From Fidelibacterota bacterium (GTDB lineage Bacteria > Fidelibacterota > Marinisomatia > Marinisomatales > UBA1611): a stretch of 64,000 nucleotides of DNA. Shown piece after piece: positions 44,405 through 53,009 of this stretch. The notes under the pieces were generated by a model that was given only the letters and a program-made list of their open reading frames with translations, had not been told where the DNA came from and made no database searches. The DNA is taken from contig JADHUI010000002.1 in assembly GCA_016784605.1 (NCBI GenBank), forward strand, positions 1-64,000, written 5' to 3'. Both the position numbers and the translations under genes were made by a program. Positions within the stretch are counted from its first letter, which is position 1. Every line of letters starts with the position of its first letter.

Positions 44405-45653
44405 AGATTTTTTCTAACTCCGTTGATTTAAAATAATGGTTTAATATTTCTTCAGTTGAATAATGGTTTAATGCCATGCCTAATGCTCCGATTTGGCAAA
44501 GTCCAGCTCCATGTCCCCAACCGGCACCGTAAAATGAGATTTCTTCAATATTTGAATGACGGTCTATAGAATATTTTATGAAAAAAGCAGAACTAAACAT
44601 AAAATTGGGATGAAGCACACGCCGTATTTCGTATTCAGAATCTAATATAATTATTGACTCAATGCCTTTTAATTGTCCTTTTATTTCTAGCTGTATAATT
44701 CGACCTGATAGTCCACGCTTTAATGGTTTTATAGATTGTATTGAATCATAGGGATTATTGGTTTTATTTGAAATGAGTTTTATTAATTCTTCTTGTTTAA
44801 AGGAGACGTCCCATCGAAAATAGGATCCGGATTTATCTACATGGCCTAAATATTGATGTAACTCATTTTCGGGTACTATTCGAGGGCTACAAAAGCAGTC
44901 TGAATCTTGCGAATACCAGTATTCAAAATTTTCATTTGATTGTAAATCAGGAAGAGTTGAGTTAGGACTATCATGTATTGCTCTCAAGTAAGGCTTGGCA
45001 GATTCTTCCCAGACAGATTCATTACTCTCTGATACACCTCCGCAGGATTTTGAATACCGTGTATCACAAATGGCCTCGTGGTGCATAATAACTTTTCCAC
45101 GTGTGGATAGAGATGCTTTTTTGGCTGTTTCCGTTAGGTTTCCCATTCCCTGATATCGTTGACAGCAATCATCATTGCATGCATCTAGTTCTAAGTGCGC
45201 ATGTTTTTGTTCATCTGCCGCGAGCAGCCAAGATCGTGCAGCGATGGTTTGAGATTCCAACAAAGCAGGTGGGCAGTCACCACTCATTTCGGAGGTGGCT
45301 ACACACATAAGATATTGTTCTACCGGAATTTGATTAATAACGAAAAGAGCTCCATCTTTAATTGAAATATTAATGGAACCTAATACTTGGATAGAAATAT
45401 GTTTTTCCCAATGAAACCCGCGTCCAGCTCTAATAGGATGAATTGTAAAGTAGGAATCAGAAGTTGATCGATTAAAATGGATTCTTGGTAGTGGATTTCC
45501 GTCTAATAGTAAAGTATCATTTTGAACTAATATTTGATGCTCACTTTTCGAATCACTGCTTTTAATTGTAACGCTTTTTTGTTGGTCTTCCGGTAAAACT
45601 AACCCAATGGATACATTCGGTTCTTTTGTTGGGATTTGACCTTTAATAAGCAT
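44397..45653 (-). CDS. SpoIID/LytB domain protein
   Basis: Protein of 418 residues. A SpoIID/LytB domain is visible from IPVEQYLMCVATSEMSGDCPPALLESQTIAARSWLLA (catalytic-type Glu in the SEM motif), through DTRYSKSCGGVSESNESVW and FYGAGWGHGAGLCQIGALGMA. The family includes lytic transglycosylases that cut denuded glycan strands of peptidoglycan. Unusually there is no signal peptide, and the ATG at 45653 lies 2 bases after the kinase stop with no room for extension, so this copy appears cytoplasmic. It might process imported glycan fragments (inference). Confidence 0.9.
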   Translation of the reverse strand: MLIKGQIPTKEPNVSIGLVLPEDQQKSVTIKSSDSKSEHQILVQNDTLLLDGNPLPRIHFNRSTSDSYFTIHPIRAGRGFHWEKHISIQVLGSINISIKDGALFVINQIPVEQYLMCVATSEMSGDCPPALLESQTIAARSWLLAADEQKHAHLELDACNDDCCQRYQGMGNLTETAKKASLSTRGKVIMHHEAICDTRYSKSCGGVSESNESVWEESAKPYLRAIHDSPNSTLPDLQSNENFEYWYSQDSDCFCSPRIVPENELHQYLGHVDKSGSYFRWDVSFKQEELIKLISNKTNNPYDSIQSIKPLKRGLSGRIIQLEIKGQLKGIESIIILDSEYEIRRVLHPNFMFSSAFFIKYSIDRHSNIEEISFYGAGWGHGAGLCQIGALGMALNHYSTEEILNHYFKSTELEKIYD

Positions 45654-45655
45654 AT

Positions 45656-46834
45656 TTATGAAACGTTAAATTGGTGGAAAGCATCTACACCTGCACCCAA
45701 AGCAGGCGCATCACGCAATTGAGATATATAGACCATTTTTTCTATTCCATTCTTTAAATAATGGTTTTTTGTATGGAAGTCTAATTTATTATTCGAAGAA
45801 ATAAGCATTTCTAAATAGGATAAGAATGGGTGCCATAGATAGATGGATTGTTTGGACTCTTCCATAAGTGTCCCAAGCCGTTGTCCAATGATAAGTTTAT
45901 CAAATACATTTCCCAAGTAAGGATGGGACGATTCTAAAGGTGCTCGGCTTGGATTAACAAAGCTGAATGGAGATTGCCAACCTGCGAATAGAGTTTCAAT
46001 TCGTTCGTAAAGGAGTTTAGCTAATGTCTGACTTACATCTTTTAATGTTTCAATTGCGGTATTTTCTCCAGCAATGGCCCGTTCAAGTATTTGATTTGGG
46101 TATATGGCTTCACGATTAAGTTTTTCAACAGAAATGCCCGATTTCAAACTATAAATGAATTGAATACCGCCAGCAGAAGCAAATCTTTCTAATGATAAAC
46201 CTTCTTTTGTTTTCATTTCCCAAGATTTTGCCAACCATGATTTTGTTTGATCTAAGGGGAGAATTTCACCCTTACATTTTAATGCGTCTGCAGCGCCAGT
46301 CCCGCCACCAAGATAATATCCAAACTGACACTCTTTAAAAGCTCCGCTCGAAGCATATTCTTCGCCTATTCCACAATAATCTGCATCACTCCCTAATTGA
46401 AATATAGGAGCAGCTAATGTAATGTTCATTTGAGATATTTCTTCTTCTAATTGATCGCAAAAATGTGGAATTCTAGGTCCATTAGCCATAGCAACAATTC
46501 CACGCTTATCATTGGTTTTAAGTCCAGGCATTCCTATGCCTAGGAGTACAGGTTTTCCCGAATGAATATGCTGAATTACATTGGCGAATGTTTGTACCAT
46601 TGCTTCGCCTTGATCTTTTTCACTGGAAGTTAACTGAACAGTGTTATCATTCATTTCAGCTAATTGTTTCTGAATGTTTACGGGTAAAAACCCGGAGTTA
46701 AAGAAATTATCATTCACATATTGGCCTGCATAATGTGCTTGACCCAATGAAAACGTATTGCCGCTGTGCTCTACTTCCCAAGCGCTTACTTTAGTTGCAC
46801 CACCATCGATGCCGATAATTTGAATAGAACTCAT
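45656..46834 (-). CDS. BadF/BadG/BcrA/BcrD-type ATPase, probable amino-sugar kinase
   Basis: ASKHA-fold protein of 392 residues with phosphate-1 loop IIGIDGGATKVSAWEVE, GIGMPGLKTND, and the second phosphate region YLGGGTGAADALKC. The C-terminal PALGAGVDAFHQF segment matches N-acetylglucosamine kinase-like relatives. In bacterial sugar operons, members phosphorylate GlcNAc, GlcN or MurNAc. Placement between a SpoIID/LytB protein and a GT2-like protein, with a symporter nearby, fits an amino-sugar kinase. No Fe-S Cys ligands are seen, so it is not a reductase activator. Confidence 0.85.
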   Translation of the reverse strand: MSSIQIIGIDGGATKVSAWEVEHSGNTFSLGQAHYAGQYVNDNFFNSGFLPVNIQKQLAEMNDNTVQLTSSEKDQGEAMVQTFANVIQHIHSGKPVLLGIGMPGLKTNDKRGIVAMANGPRIPHFCDQLEEEISQMNITLAAPIFQLGSDADYCGIGEEYASSGAFKECQFGYYLGGGTGAADALKCKGEILPLDQTKSWLAKSWEMKTKEGLSLERFASAGGIQFIYSLKSGISVEKLNREAIYPNQILERAIAGENTAIETLKDVSQTLAKLLYERIETLFAGWQSPFSFVNPSRAPLESSHPYLGNVFDKLIIGQRLGTLMEESKQSIYLWHPFLSYLEMLISSNNKLDFHTKNHYLKNGIEKMVYISQLRDAPALGAGVDAFHQFNVS

Positions 46835-46837
46835 GGA

Positions 46838-48349
46838 TTATTGATTCAGCCTTTTTCGTCTTTGTATTGCTTCTAATCGCATATGGTCTTTGGCTTCATC
46901 ATTCCTGTCTATCACTACTTGATCAATAGCATGATCCGTTCCACCAGAGTGACGTATGACTTCATAAATGGGATCATAAATACGCCCAATGCGGTAATTT
47001 TCTGAAATTCGCATTACCATATCATAATCTTCGCCATAATTTCTAGCAAAAGGCATTTCATTCATTTCAAAAAAGCCAATATCTTTAATAATTTGAATAG
47101 GGATTGAGCGTGGAGCCCCTGCGCCATTAATTCGTAATAAATTATTCCGCCCATTATCATTTGTCCATTCATCATGTGTTACAACAGGAATTTCTTCCAT
47201 TCGACTTAATGAACCATCATCAGCCTTTTCCCAAACTTCATACGAACCAATGACCATCCCGATGGTAGAATCTGATTCATACACTCCAATTATCTTTTCC
47301 ACAGCATCAGGTTTGAGTCGATCATCTGAATCAAGCTGAACATAATAGTGTCCATTCGCATTTTGTGCGCCTAAGTTTAGACAGTATCCAATATTATTTA
47401 TATCTGTGACAAGCAATCTTACTTCAGGTTTGGTTGAATCATACTTTGAACCCTTCTCCATATAATCTTCCACGGCTGAAACTGTGGGGTCTTCGGGTCC
47501 ACCATTCACTACAACGATTACTTCAATATTTTGGATAGTTTGAGCGAGAATGCTTTCGATAGCTGTTCCAATAAAATCGGGGCGATCATTGACTGGAATA
47601 ATAATGGATGCAATAAGTTTTGTATCCATATTTGGAAGATGCTTATAATGTGCATCCGGTTTTAAGTAGGCGCCAACTCTATCTAAATGGTTTGAAAGAA
47701 TGGCTTCCGCTTCTTCTTGCTGATCTTTCCCGGCTAGTAAATAATCAAAAACATTTGTGCCATCTGATTGTGCTTCTACTGAATAAAGGCTTCCGGAATA
47801 ACGATTCGCAATATGGGTTAATTGAGAACTTTCAGACAATTTTAATCTTAAATCATATAAATGATTGAATTTAATGGATTCGTCCATTCCCCCAACGGAT
47901 TCCAATTTATTCTTATCAAATAAAAATACTTTCCCATAGTCTTGATTATCTCTGACTCGTCCTTGATGGTGTTTTAATAAGCGAATTTCAGATATTGATT
48001 CATTGTCAATTAAATCATAATCACTATAAAACATCCCTGTATTGGGGAATCTATTTTTACTAATGGTTAGGAGAGATATTATTGATGATGATAAAACAAC
48101 GGGCGCTGTACGATTATCAATGTAGAGAATCATATCTGCATCTGATTGACTCAATGCTTCGTTGAATTGCATTGAGAATTTATTATTGGATGAAGAAATA
48201 CGAATAAAAGAATCAGGAAGATCTGGGGTTGAATTCTCAGAAAAAACAAAAACCCGGTTTGGCATTTTAGTTTGGTTTAGAATGGAATCGATGGTTTCAG
48301 AAATACTGCTACCATCATTTGGCGAGTGAAAATAAACGTCTGTTTTCAT
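46838..48349 (-). CDS. Tandem GT2-like glycosyltransferase
   Basis: Protein of 503 residues with two GT-A-like regions. Residues about 1-200 look like a degenerate GT2 half (VYFHSPNDGSSISETIDSIL, DMILYIDNRTAP). Residues about 230-490 form a standard GT2 domain: IASIIIPVNDRPDFIGTAIESIL, DXD-type QLDSDDRLKP, and the acceptor region ARNYGEDYDMVMRISE. No membrane helix or signal is seen, so it is cytoplasmic. Being the first gene of a sugar uptake operon is odd for a glycosyltransferase and suggests it makes or modifies a glycan linked to the imported sugar. Confidence 0.85.
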   Translation of the reverse strand: MKTDVYFHSPNDGSSISETIDSILNQTKMPNRVFVFSENSTPDLPDSFIRISSSNNKFSMQFNEALSQSDADMILYIDNRTAPVVLSSSIISLLTISKNRFPNTGMFYSDYDLIDNESISEIRLLKHHQGRVRDNQDYGKVFLFDKNKLESVGGMDESIKFNHLYDLRLKLSESSQLTHIANRYSGSLYSVEAQSDGTNVFDYLLAGKDQQEEAEAILSNHLDRVGAYLKPDAHYKHLPNMDTKLIASIIIPVNDRPDFIGTAIESILAQTIQNIEVIVVVNGGPEDPTVSAVEDYMEKGSKYDSTKPEVRLLVTDINNIGYCLNLGAQNANGHYYVQLDSDDRLKPDAVEKIIGVYESDSTIGMVIGSYEVWEKADDGSLSRMEEIPVVTHDEWTNDNGRNNLLRINGAGAPRSIPIQIIKDIGFFEMNEMPFARNYGEDYDMVMRISENYRIGRIYDPIYEVIRHSGGTDHAIDQVVIDRNDEAKDHMRLEAIQRRKRLNQ

Positions 48350-48375
48350 AATTATTATTTTTAAGTTTGTATTCC

Positions 48376-48400
48376 TTAGTTAGTTTGTTTTGTTTCCGAA
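48376..48400. promoter_or_regulatory. Operator-like TTAGTTAGTTTG element upstream of the GT2 operon
   Basis: TTAGTTAGTTTG followed by TTTTGTTTCCGAA lies 27 bases upstream of the GT2-kinase operon start. Its first 11 bases match the left arm of the palindrome at 49762-49788 and it contains the same GTTTxxTTTC core. Probably a ROK regulator site; inferred from similarity. Confidence 0.5.
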
Positions 48401-48514
48401 TAAATCATTGCAAATGAGACACGTAAGCTAATAACAATGTAGATTACTGAGCAAATAGTTAGATTGATTTTTGTTAGAAACAATAATAAATAATTATATC
48501 ATAAATATTAAATG

Positions 48515-48532
48515 ATTTCTTAACTAAGAAAT
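48515..48532. promoter_or_regulatory. Inverted repeat just upstream of the ROK gene
   Basis: ATTTCTTA-AC-TAAGAAAT is a perfect 8-bp inverted repeat 17 bases before the ROK start codon. It could be an autoregulatory operator or a leader hairpin. Confidence 0.45.
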
Positions 48533-48549
48533 ATTGAGAGAGATAGTCG

Positions 48550-49764
48550 ATGAATAAAGCCAAATTACAGACAGGAAGCCATCAGTTAGTTAGAAACATT
48601 AACGAAGTGATCGTTCTAAACTTTATTCGCGCAAATAAACATATTTCAGGAGCGGAATTATCAAAAAAAACAGGTATGCGTCCTTCAACGATTTCAAGCC
48701 TGCTTAAGCAGCTTGATCAAAAAGGACTTGTTGCCATTGCTGGGAAAGGGCAATCAACGACGCGAGGCGGAAAAAGACCTACGCTATGGAGATTGAAGTA
48801 CAATTCTAGATATGTGATTGGTGTAGATTTAGAGCTGGGAGAATCCACAGCTGTATGCATGAACCTAAAAGGAGACATTATTGAAAGATTATCTATCTCA
48901 TTTCCGCGAGATTTGACGATTGATCAATTAAATAAAAAAGTAGGTGACCTGATTGAAGATCTTATTACCAAAAGTGGGATTAATTCGAATCAAATCCTAG
49001 GTTTAGGCTTTGCGATCCCGGGGATTATTAATACGATCGAAAATATAATTATAATGTCGTCTTTAGTCTCAGAATGGGATTATTGCTTTAGTGAGTACTA
49101 TAAAGATAGATTCTCATTTCCTTGCTTTGTAGAGAATAATGCTAATGCTGCAGCCATAAGTTCAAAATGGGCATTTAATTTTGAACACCTAAACCACTTC
49201 TTAACCATATTAATTGAAATTAGCCCTAAAGTAGGCGGGCTTGGAGTTGGAATTGTGTTAAATAATGAAATTTATTACGGCACTTCCTTTTGTTCGGGGG
49301 AGCTGGATATTCATTTGCCAACTATCGCGGATGTATTTAGCCAAATGAGATATAAATTAACTTCAGATAGCTATTTTTCAGATTTCAAAAATGATGTAAC
49401 CAAAATTACTCTCGATGATATCATACTCGCAGGGAAAAACCATAATGAAATTGCGCTTCATTATTATGACCGTTTAGGAAATATTGTCGGTAATTCTATT
49501 TCAGATGCAGTTGCATTTTTTAACCCGGATCACATTATTGTTGCTGGAGGGATTGCAGAAGCTGGAGAGAATTTTATTAAAGCATTTAAATCAAGTATTT
49601 CTCCAAATTTACTAGATGTAACCCAAAGAGCTATATCTTATAAATTGCACCCTTTTGGTTTAGATGCAGTTGCTCATGGAGCTGGAGCTTGCTTGCTAGA
49701 TGACTTCTTTAAAATGCCTGTAACCATTCAAAAATCTAAACTTGATCAATTGAGTATTTCTTAG
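48550..49764 (+). CDS. ROK-family transcriptional regulator
   Basis: Protein of 404 residues with an N-terminal MarR-like winged helix (NEVIVLNFIRANKHISGAELSKKTGMRPSTISSLLKQLDQKGLV) and a ROK domain: VIGVDLELGESTAV, FAIPGIINT, VENNANAAAISSKW and IIVAGGIAEAGE. It resembles NagC/Mlc/XylR repressors, which bind a sugar and release operators. The usual ROK zinc motif (CxCGxxGC) is absent; the corresponding place has only SFCSGELDIHLP. It lies between the divergent sugar operon and the TonB receptor operon, with operator-like palindromes on both sides. Confidence 0.9.
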   Translation: MNKAKLQTGSHQLVRNINEVIVLNFIRANKHISGAELSKKTGMRPSTISSLLKQLDQKGLVAIAGKGQSTTRGGKRPTLWRLKYNSRYVIGVDLELGESTAVCMNLKGDIIERLSISFPRDLTIDQLNKKVGDLIEDLITKSGINSNQILGLGFAIPGIINTIENIIIMSSLVSEWDYCFSEYYKDRFSFPCFVENNANAAAISSKWAFNFEHLNHFLTILIEISPKVGGLGVGIVLNNEIYYGTSFCSGELDIHLPTIADVFSQMRYKLTSDSYFSDFKNDVTKITLDDIILAGKNHNEIALHYYDRLGNIVGNSISDAVAFFNPDHIIVAGGIAEAGENFIKAFKSSISPNLLDVTQRAISYKLHPFGLDAVAHGAGACLLDDFFKMPVTIQKSKLDQLSIS

Positions 49765-49788
49765 TTAGTTTCGGAACGAAACAAACTA
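49762..49788. promoter_or_regulatory. 27-bp near-perfect palindrome, candidate ROK operator
   Basis: TAGTTAGTTTCG-GAA-CGAAACAAACTA: the two 12-bp arms match at 11 of 12 positions. It overlaps the ROK stop codon and lies about 60 bases before the TonB receptor start, where a promoter is expected. The symmetry and its partial copy at 48376 make it the best operator candidate in the window. Confidence 0.65.
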
Positions 49789-49850
49789 GGCATTATTATG
49801 TTTTGTTTAATAGTTTGATTGGTATAAGTATATATCTTCGTCTAATAAAA

Positions 49851-52800
49851 ATGAAAAAATCTGTCAAAAAATTTAGTTTTATCTATTTATTGCTGTCGGC
49901 GCTATTGATGGGTGGTGCTACAGGTAAAATATCGGGTATTATTACAGATATTGAAACGGGTGATCCTATGATTGGTGCTAATGTGCTCCTAATTGGGACT
50001 TCTCTAGGTGCTGCCACAGATGTCAACGGTCAGTACACAATTGTCAATGTAAGTCCTGGGCTCTATGATATTCGAGTAACTATGATTGGATATGGTATCC
50101 AAAAAATAACGGACATACGAGTTGAAGTCGATTTAACAGCCATTATTGATGCTTCCCTCTCATTAGAAGCACTCCAAGGCGAAATGGTAACTGTAAGAGC
50201 AGAACGTAAACTTGTTCGCGTGGATGTAGCAGCAAGCCAAAAAAGTATTTCAGAAGAAGATTTAGAAAAGTTGCCTGTGAGCAGTGTTGCTTCAGTCTTG
50301 AGTTTGCAAGCGGGAATATCAGGTTTTTCAGTGAGAGGCGGTTCATCAAGTGAAACCAAATTCATGGTTGATGGAATTTCATTAAATGATGAAAGAACGG
50401 GTGAACCAACGACTGGAATTCCATTGAGTGCCATTAAAGATATTAGTATTCAAACAGGTGGTTTTGGTGCTGAATATCATAATGTAAGATCCGGCGTTGT
50501 GAACGTGGTTACAAAAGAAGGGTCTGACTCCTATTCTGGCACTATTATGATTCGAAATAGCCCACCTGGACAAAAACATTTTGGTACATCACCCTACAGC
50601 AGAGATTCTTTTTGGTTGAAACCTTTTTTTGACGATGATGTGGCGTGGGATGGAACATACAATGGTTTATGGGATGAATATACTCAAAGACAGTATCCGT
50701 CTTTTGATGGTTGGAACAGTATCTCCAATCAAACTTTGGCTGATAGTGACCCCACAAATGATTTAACTCCAATGGGTGCGCAAAAATTATTTACCTACGA
50801 ACACAGGAAAAACGGTGCAATCAATGAACCTGATTATAATATTGATGCTGGTTTTGGTGGCCCAGTTCCGTTTATTGGAAAAAAATTGGGAAACCTACGA
50901 TTCTTCGCTTCTTTTAGAAAAGAGGAGAATAAGTATTTATATGAAGTATCTCGTTCGGGTGTTTCAAAATTGTCAACTTTCTTAAGGCTCACCAGTAATT
51001 TGAGTAAAACAAAAAAATTAACGTTCTCTCATCTCGCGGGCAATCTTGAAGCTACAGCATTATCTAGAGGCGGATCCCCAACAATAATGTCAAGTGTTTG
51101 GGATTTAGCGTCTCAGGTTAATTCAAAAGGATTTACGATGCCTTGGCGAATATTCACCAATGATTATTGGGCGCCAACAACAATTGACAATTCTACAACT
51201 GCTATCAAATATATCAATCAATTAAGTTCAAAATCCTTCTACGAAGTATTGATCAAGTCCGACCAGAAAGAATATTATACGTGGCACGGCGCTAGAAGGG
51301 ATTCAACTGAATCACTAATTTTTGGAGACGCTGAGAATGGATGGTATGCAGATAATGCGCCATTTGGGTTTTTGGGCACGCCCAGCTTTAGCATTGATGG
51401 AAGTTTAGCTTTTGGTGGTGCAATTAGCACATCAAGAGATACAAGTAAGATTCAAACATTAACAGCAAAGTTTGATTATCTATCTCAGATAAATCACCAT
51501 AATGAAATTAAAGTAGGGTTCGAATTATTATCAAATAGATTGAATCTAGAATTTGGATCTCAAAATGAATTTTTACCAGAAGGTAACTATTGGAATTCTG
51601 TTAACCAATCTCCATATCGATTTGCGTTCTATGTTCAGGATAAACTTGAATACAATGGATTTGTAACTACGCTTGGTTTTAATATTGATCATGTCAATCC
51701 AAATGGTGAATGGTATTCACTTGATGTGTACGATGAATCATTTTATTCATCGAATTACTCATCTGAGGAAGAAGGAAATATGGTTAAAGAAACCATAAAG
51801 CCTATAAATGCTATATCGCCAAGGTTAGCTATCTCTCACCCAATAACTGAATCATCTAAATTATATTTTAATTATGGTCATTTTTATCAAATGCCTAATG
51901 CGCAAGAATTATATCGTGTCCAGCGTGGAAATAGTAATGATGTTAGAGTTATTGGAGACCCTAGTTTACCATTAGCGAAGACTGTTTCATACGAGCTTGG
52001 GTTTGACCAATCATTGCAAGATAAGTATTTAGTCCATATTTCAGCTTATTACAAGGACATTACTTCTCAACAGGACTACACGCAATATTTAAGCGCAAAT
52101 AGTAAAGTGATATACTATCAACTGACTGCAAACAGTTATGAAGATATTCGAGGATTTGAAGCTGAAATTGCTAAAATAAAAGGCGACTGGGTTACCGGAA
52201 ATGTGAATTATGAATACCGCGTGAATACATCTGGTTATTTCGGTGTTAAAAAATATTATGAAAATCCATCAGATCAGCGAGATTATTTGTTGAAAAACCC
52301 AAAACAATCTAAACCCCTTCCCATACCTAGATTAAAATCTGTAATAGATTTTCACACTCCATTCAAATTTGGACCCAACTTAAGAAACTTTTATTTATTG
52401 GGCGATTGGCATATGAATGTTATATCTACTTGGAATGCAGGAAGTTGGTTTACCTATAACCCAGGCCGAGCTCCTGGTGTTATTAATAATTTCCAATATA
52501 AAAATAATTATAATATTGATATTAAAATTTCAAAATCTCTAAAAATCAACAATATGACATTTAAAATATTTGCTGATGTTTACAATGTTTTGAATGTAAA
52601 AAACTTTTCAGGGTATGGTTTTGAAGATGGATATGATTATAATTATTATATGCAATCTCTTCATTTGCCAGAAGACGATGTAACAGGTTTAGGGTATCAT
52701 AATTTTGATGGTGTTGATCAGCCAGGTGATGTTCGCGATGATGGTGTAGAATTTGTACCTATCGAGTGGGTTTCATCGACGGAAAATATCAGTTCACCGA

Positions 52801-53003
52801 GCGAAAGAGCTATTTATTATAATGCTGAAACAAAAACGTATATGCAATTTGATTCAGATAATGGATGGGCGAATGTTGATTCAACATATTATGAAAATGT
52901 TATTAACACTAAGGCATATATCGATATGCCAAATATTGATCATTTCATTTTCCTGAATCCAAGAGATTATTTTTTCGGAATTAATGTAAGTTATGATTTT
53001 TAA
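49851..53003 (+). CDS. TonB-dependent receptor with carboxypeptidase-regulatory-like N-terminus
   Basis: Outer membrane receptor of about 1050 residues. The inner ATG at 49851 opens a good signal peptide (MKKSVKKFSFIYLLLSALLM); the track's start adds 16 unlikely residues. A CarboxypepD_reg-like domain (GIITDIETGDPMIGANVLLIG, DVNGQYTIVNVSPG) is followed by a TonB plug (FSVRGGSSSETKFMVDGISL, SGVVNVVTKEGSD) and a long beta-barrel ending INVSYDF. It imports large or scarce ligands using TonB energy. There is no SusD partner. It leads a plus-strand operon of secreted proteins and is probably controlled by the adjacent ROK regulator. Confidence 0.92.
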   Translation: MKKSVKKFSFIYLLLSALLMGGATGKISGIITDIETGDPMIGANVLLIGTSLGAATDVNGQYTIVNVSPGLYDIRVTMIGYGIQKITDIRVEVDLTAIIDASLSLEALQGEMVTVRAERKLVRVDVAASQKSISEEDLEKLPVSSVASVLSLQAGISGFSVRGGSSSETKFMVDGISLNDERTGEPTTGIPLSAIKDISIQTGGFGAEYHNVRSGVVNVVTKEGSDSYSGTIMIRNSPPGQKHFGTSPYSRDSFWLKPFFDDDVAWDGTYNGLWDEYTQRQYPSFDGWNSISNQTLADSDPTNDLTPMGAQKLFTYEHRKNGAINEPDYNIDAGFGGPVPFIGKKLGNLRFFASFRKEENKYLYEVSRSGVSKLSTFLRLTSNLSKTKKLTFSHLAGNLEATALSRGGSPTIMSSVWDLASQVNSKGFTMPWRIFTNDYWAPTTIDNSTTAIKYINQLSSKSFYEVLIKSDQKEYYTWHGARRDSTESLIFGDAENGWYADNAPFGFLGTPSFSIDGSLAFGGAISTSRDTSKIQTLTAKFDYLSQINHHNEIKVGFELLSNRLNLEFGSQNEFLPEGNYWNSVNQSPYRFAFYVQDKLEYNGFVTTLGFNIDHVNPNGEWYSLDVYDESFYSSNYSSEEEGNMVKETIKPINAISPRLAISHPITESSKLYFNYGHFYQMPNAQELYRVQRGNSNDVRVIGDPSLPLAKTVSYELGFDQSLQDKYLVHISAYYKDITSQQDYTQYLSANSKVIYYQLTANSYEDIRGFEAEIAKIKGDWVTGNVNYEYRVNTSGYFGVKKYYENPSDQRDYLLKNPKQSKPLPIPRLKSVIDFHTPFKFGPNLRNFYLLGDWHMNVISTWNAGSWFTYNPGRAPGVINNFQYKNNYNIDIKISKSLKINNMTFKIFADVYNVLNVKNFSGYGFEDGYDYNYYMQSLHLPEDDVTGLGYHNFDGVDQPGDVRDDGVEFVPIEWVSSTENISSPSERAIYYNAETKTYMQFDSDNGWANVDSTYYENVINTKAYIDMPNIDHFIFLNPRDYFFGINVSYDF

Positions 53004-53009
53004 AAAAAT

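Noticed and set aside
50063-50434. 123-residue minus-strand ORF inside the TonB receptor gene
   Set aside because: It is antisense to the plug domain with no recognisable protein features.
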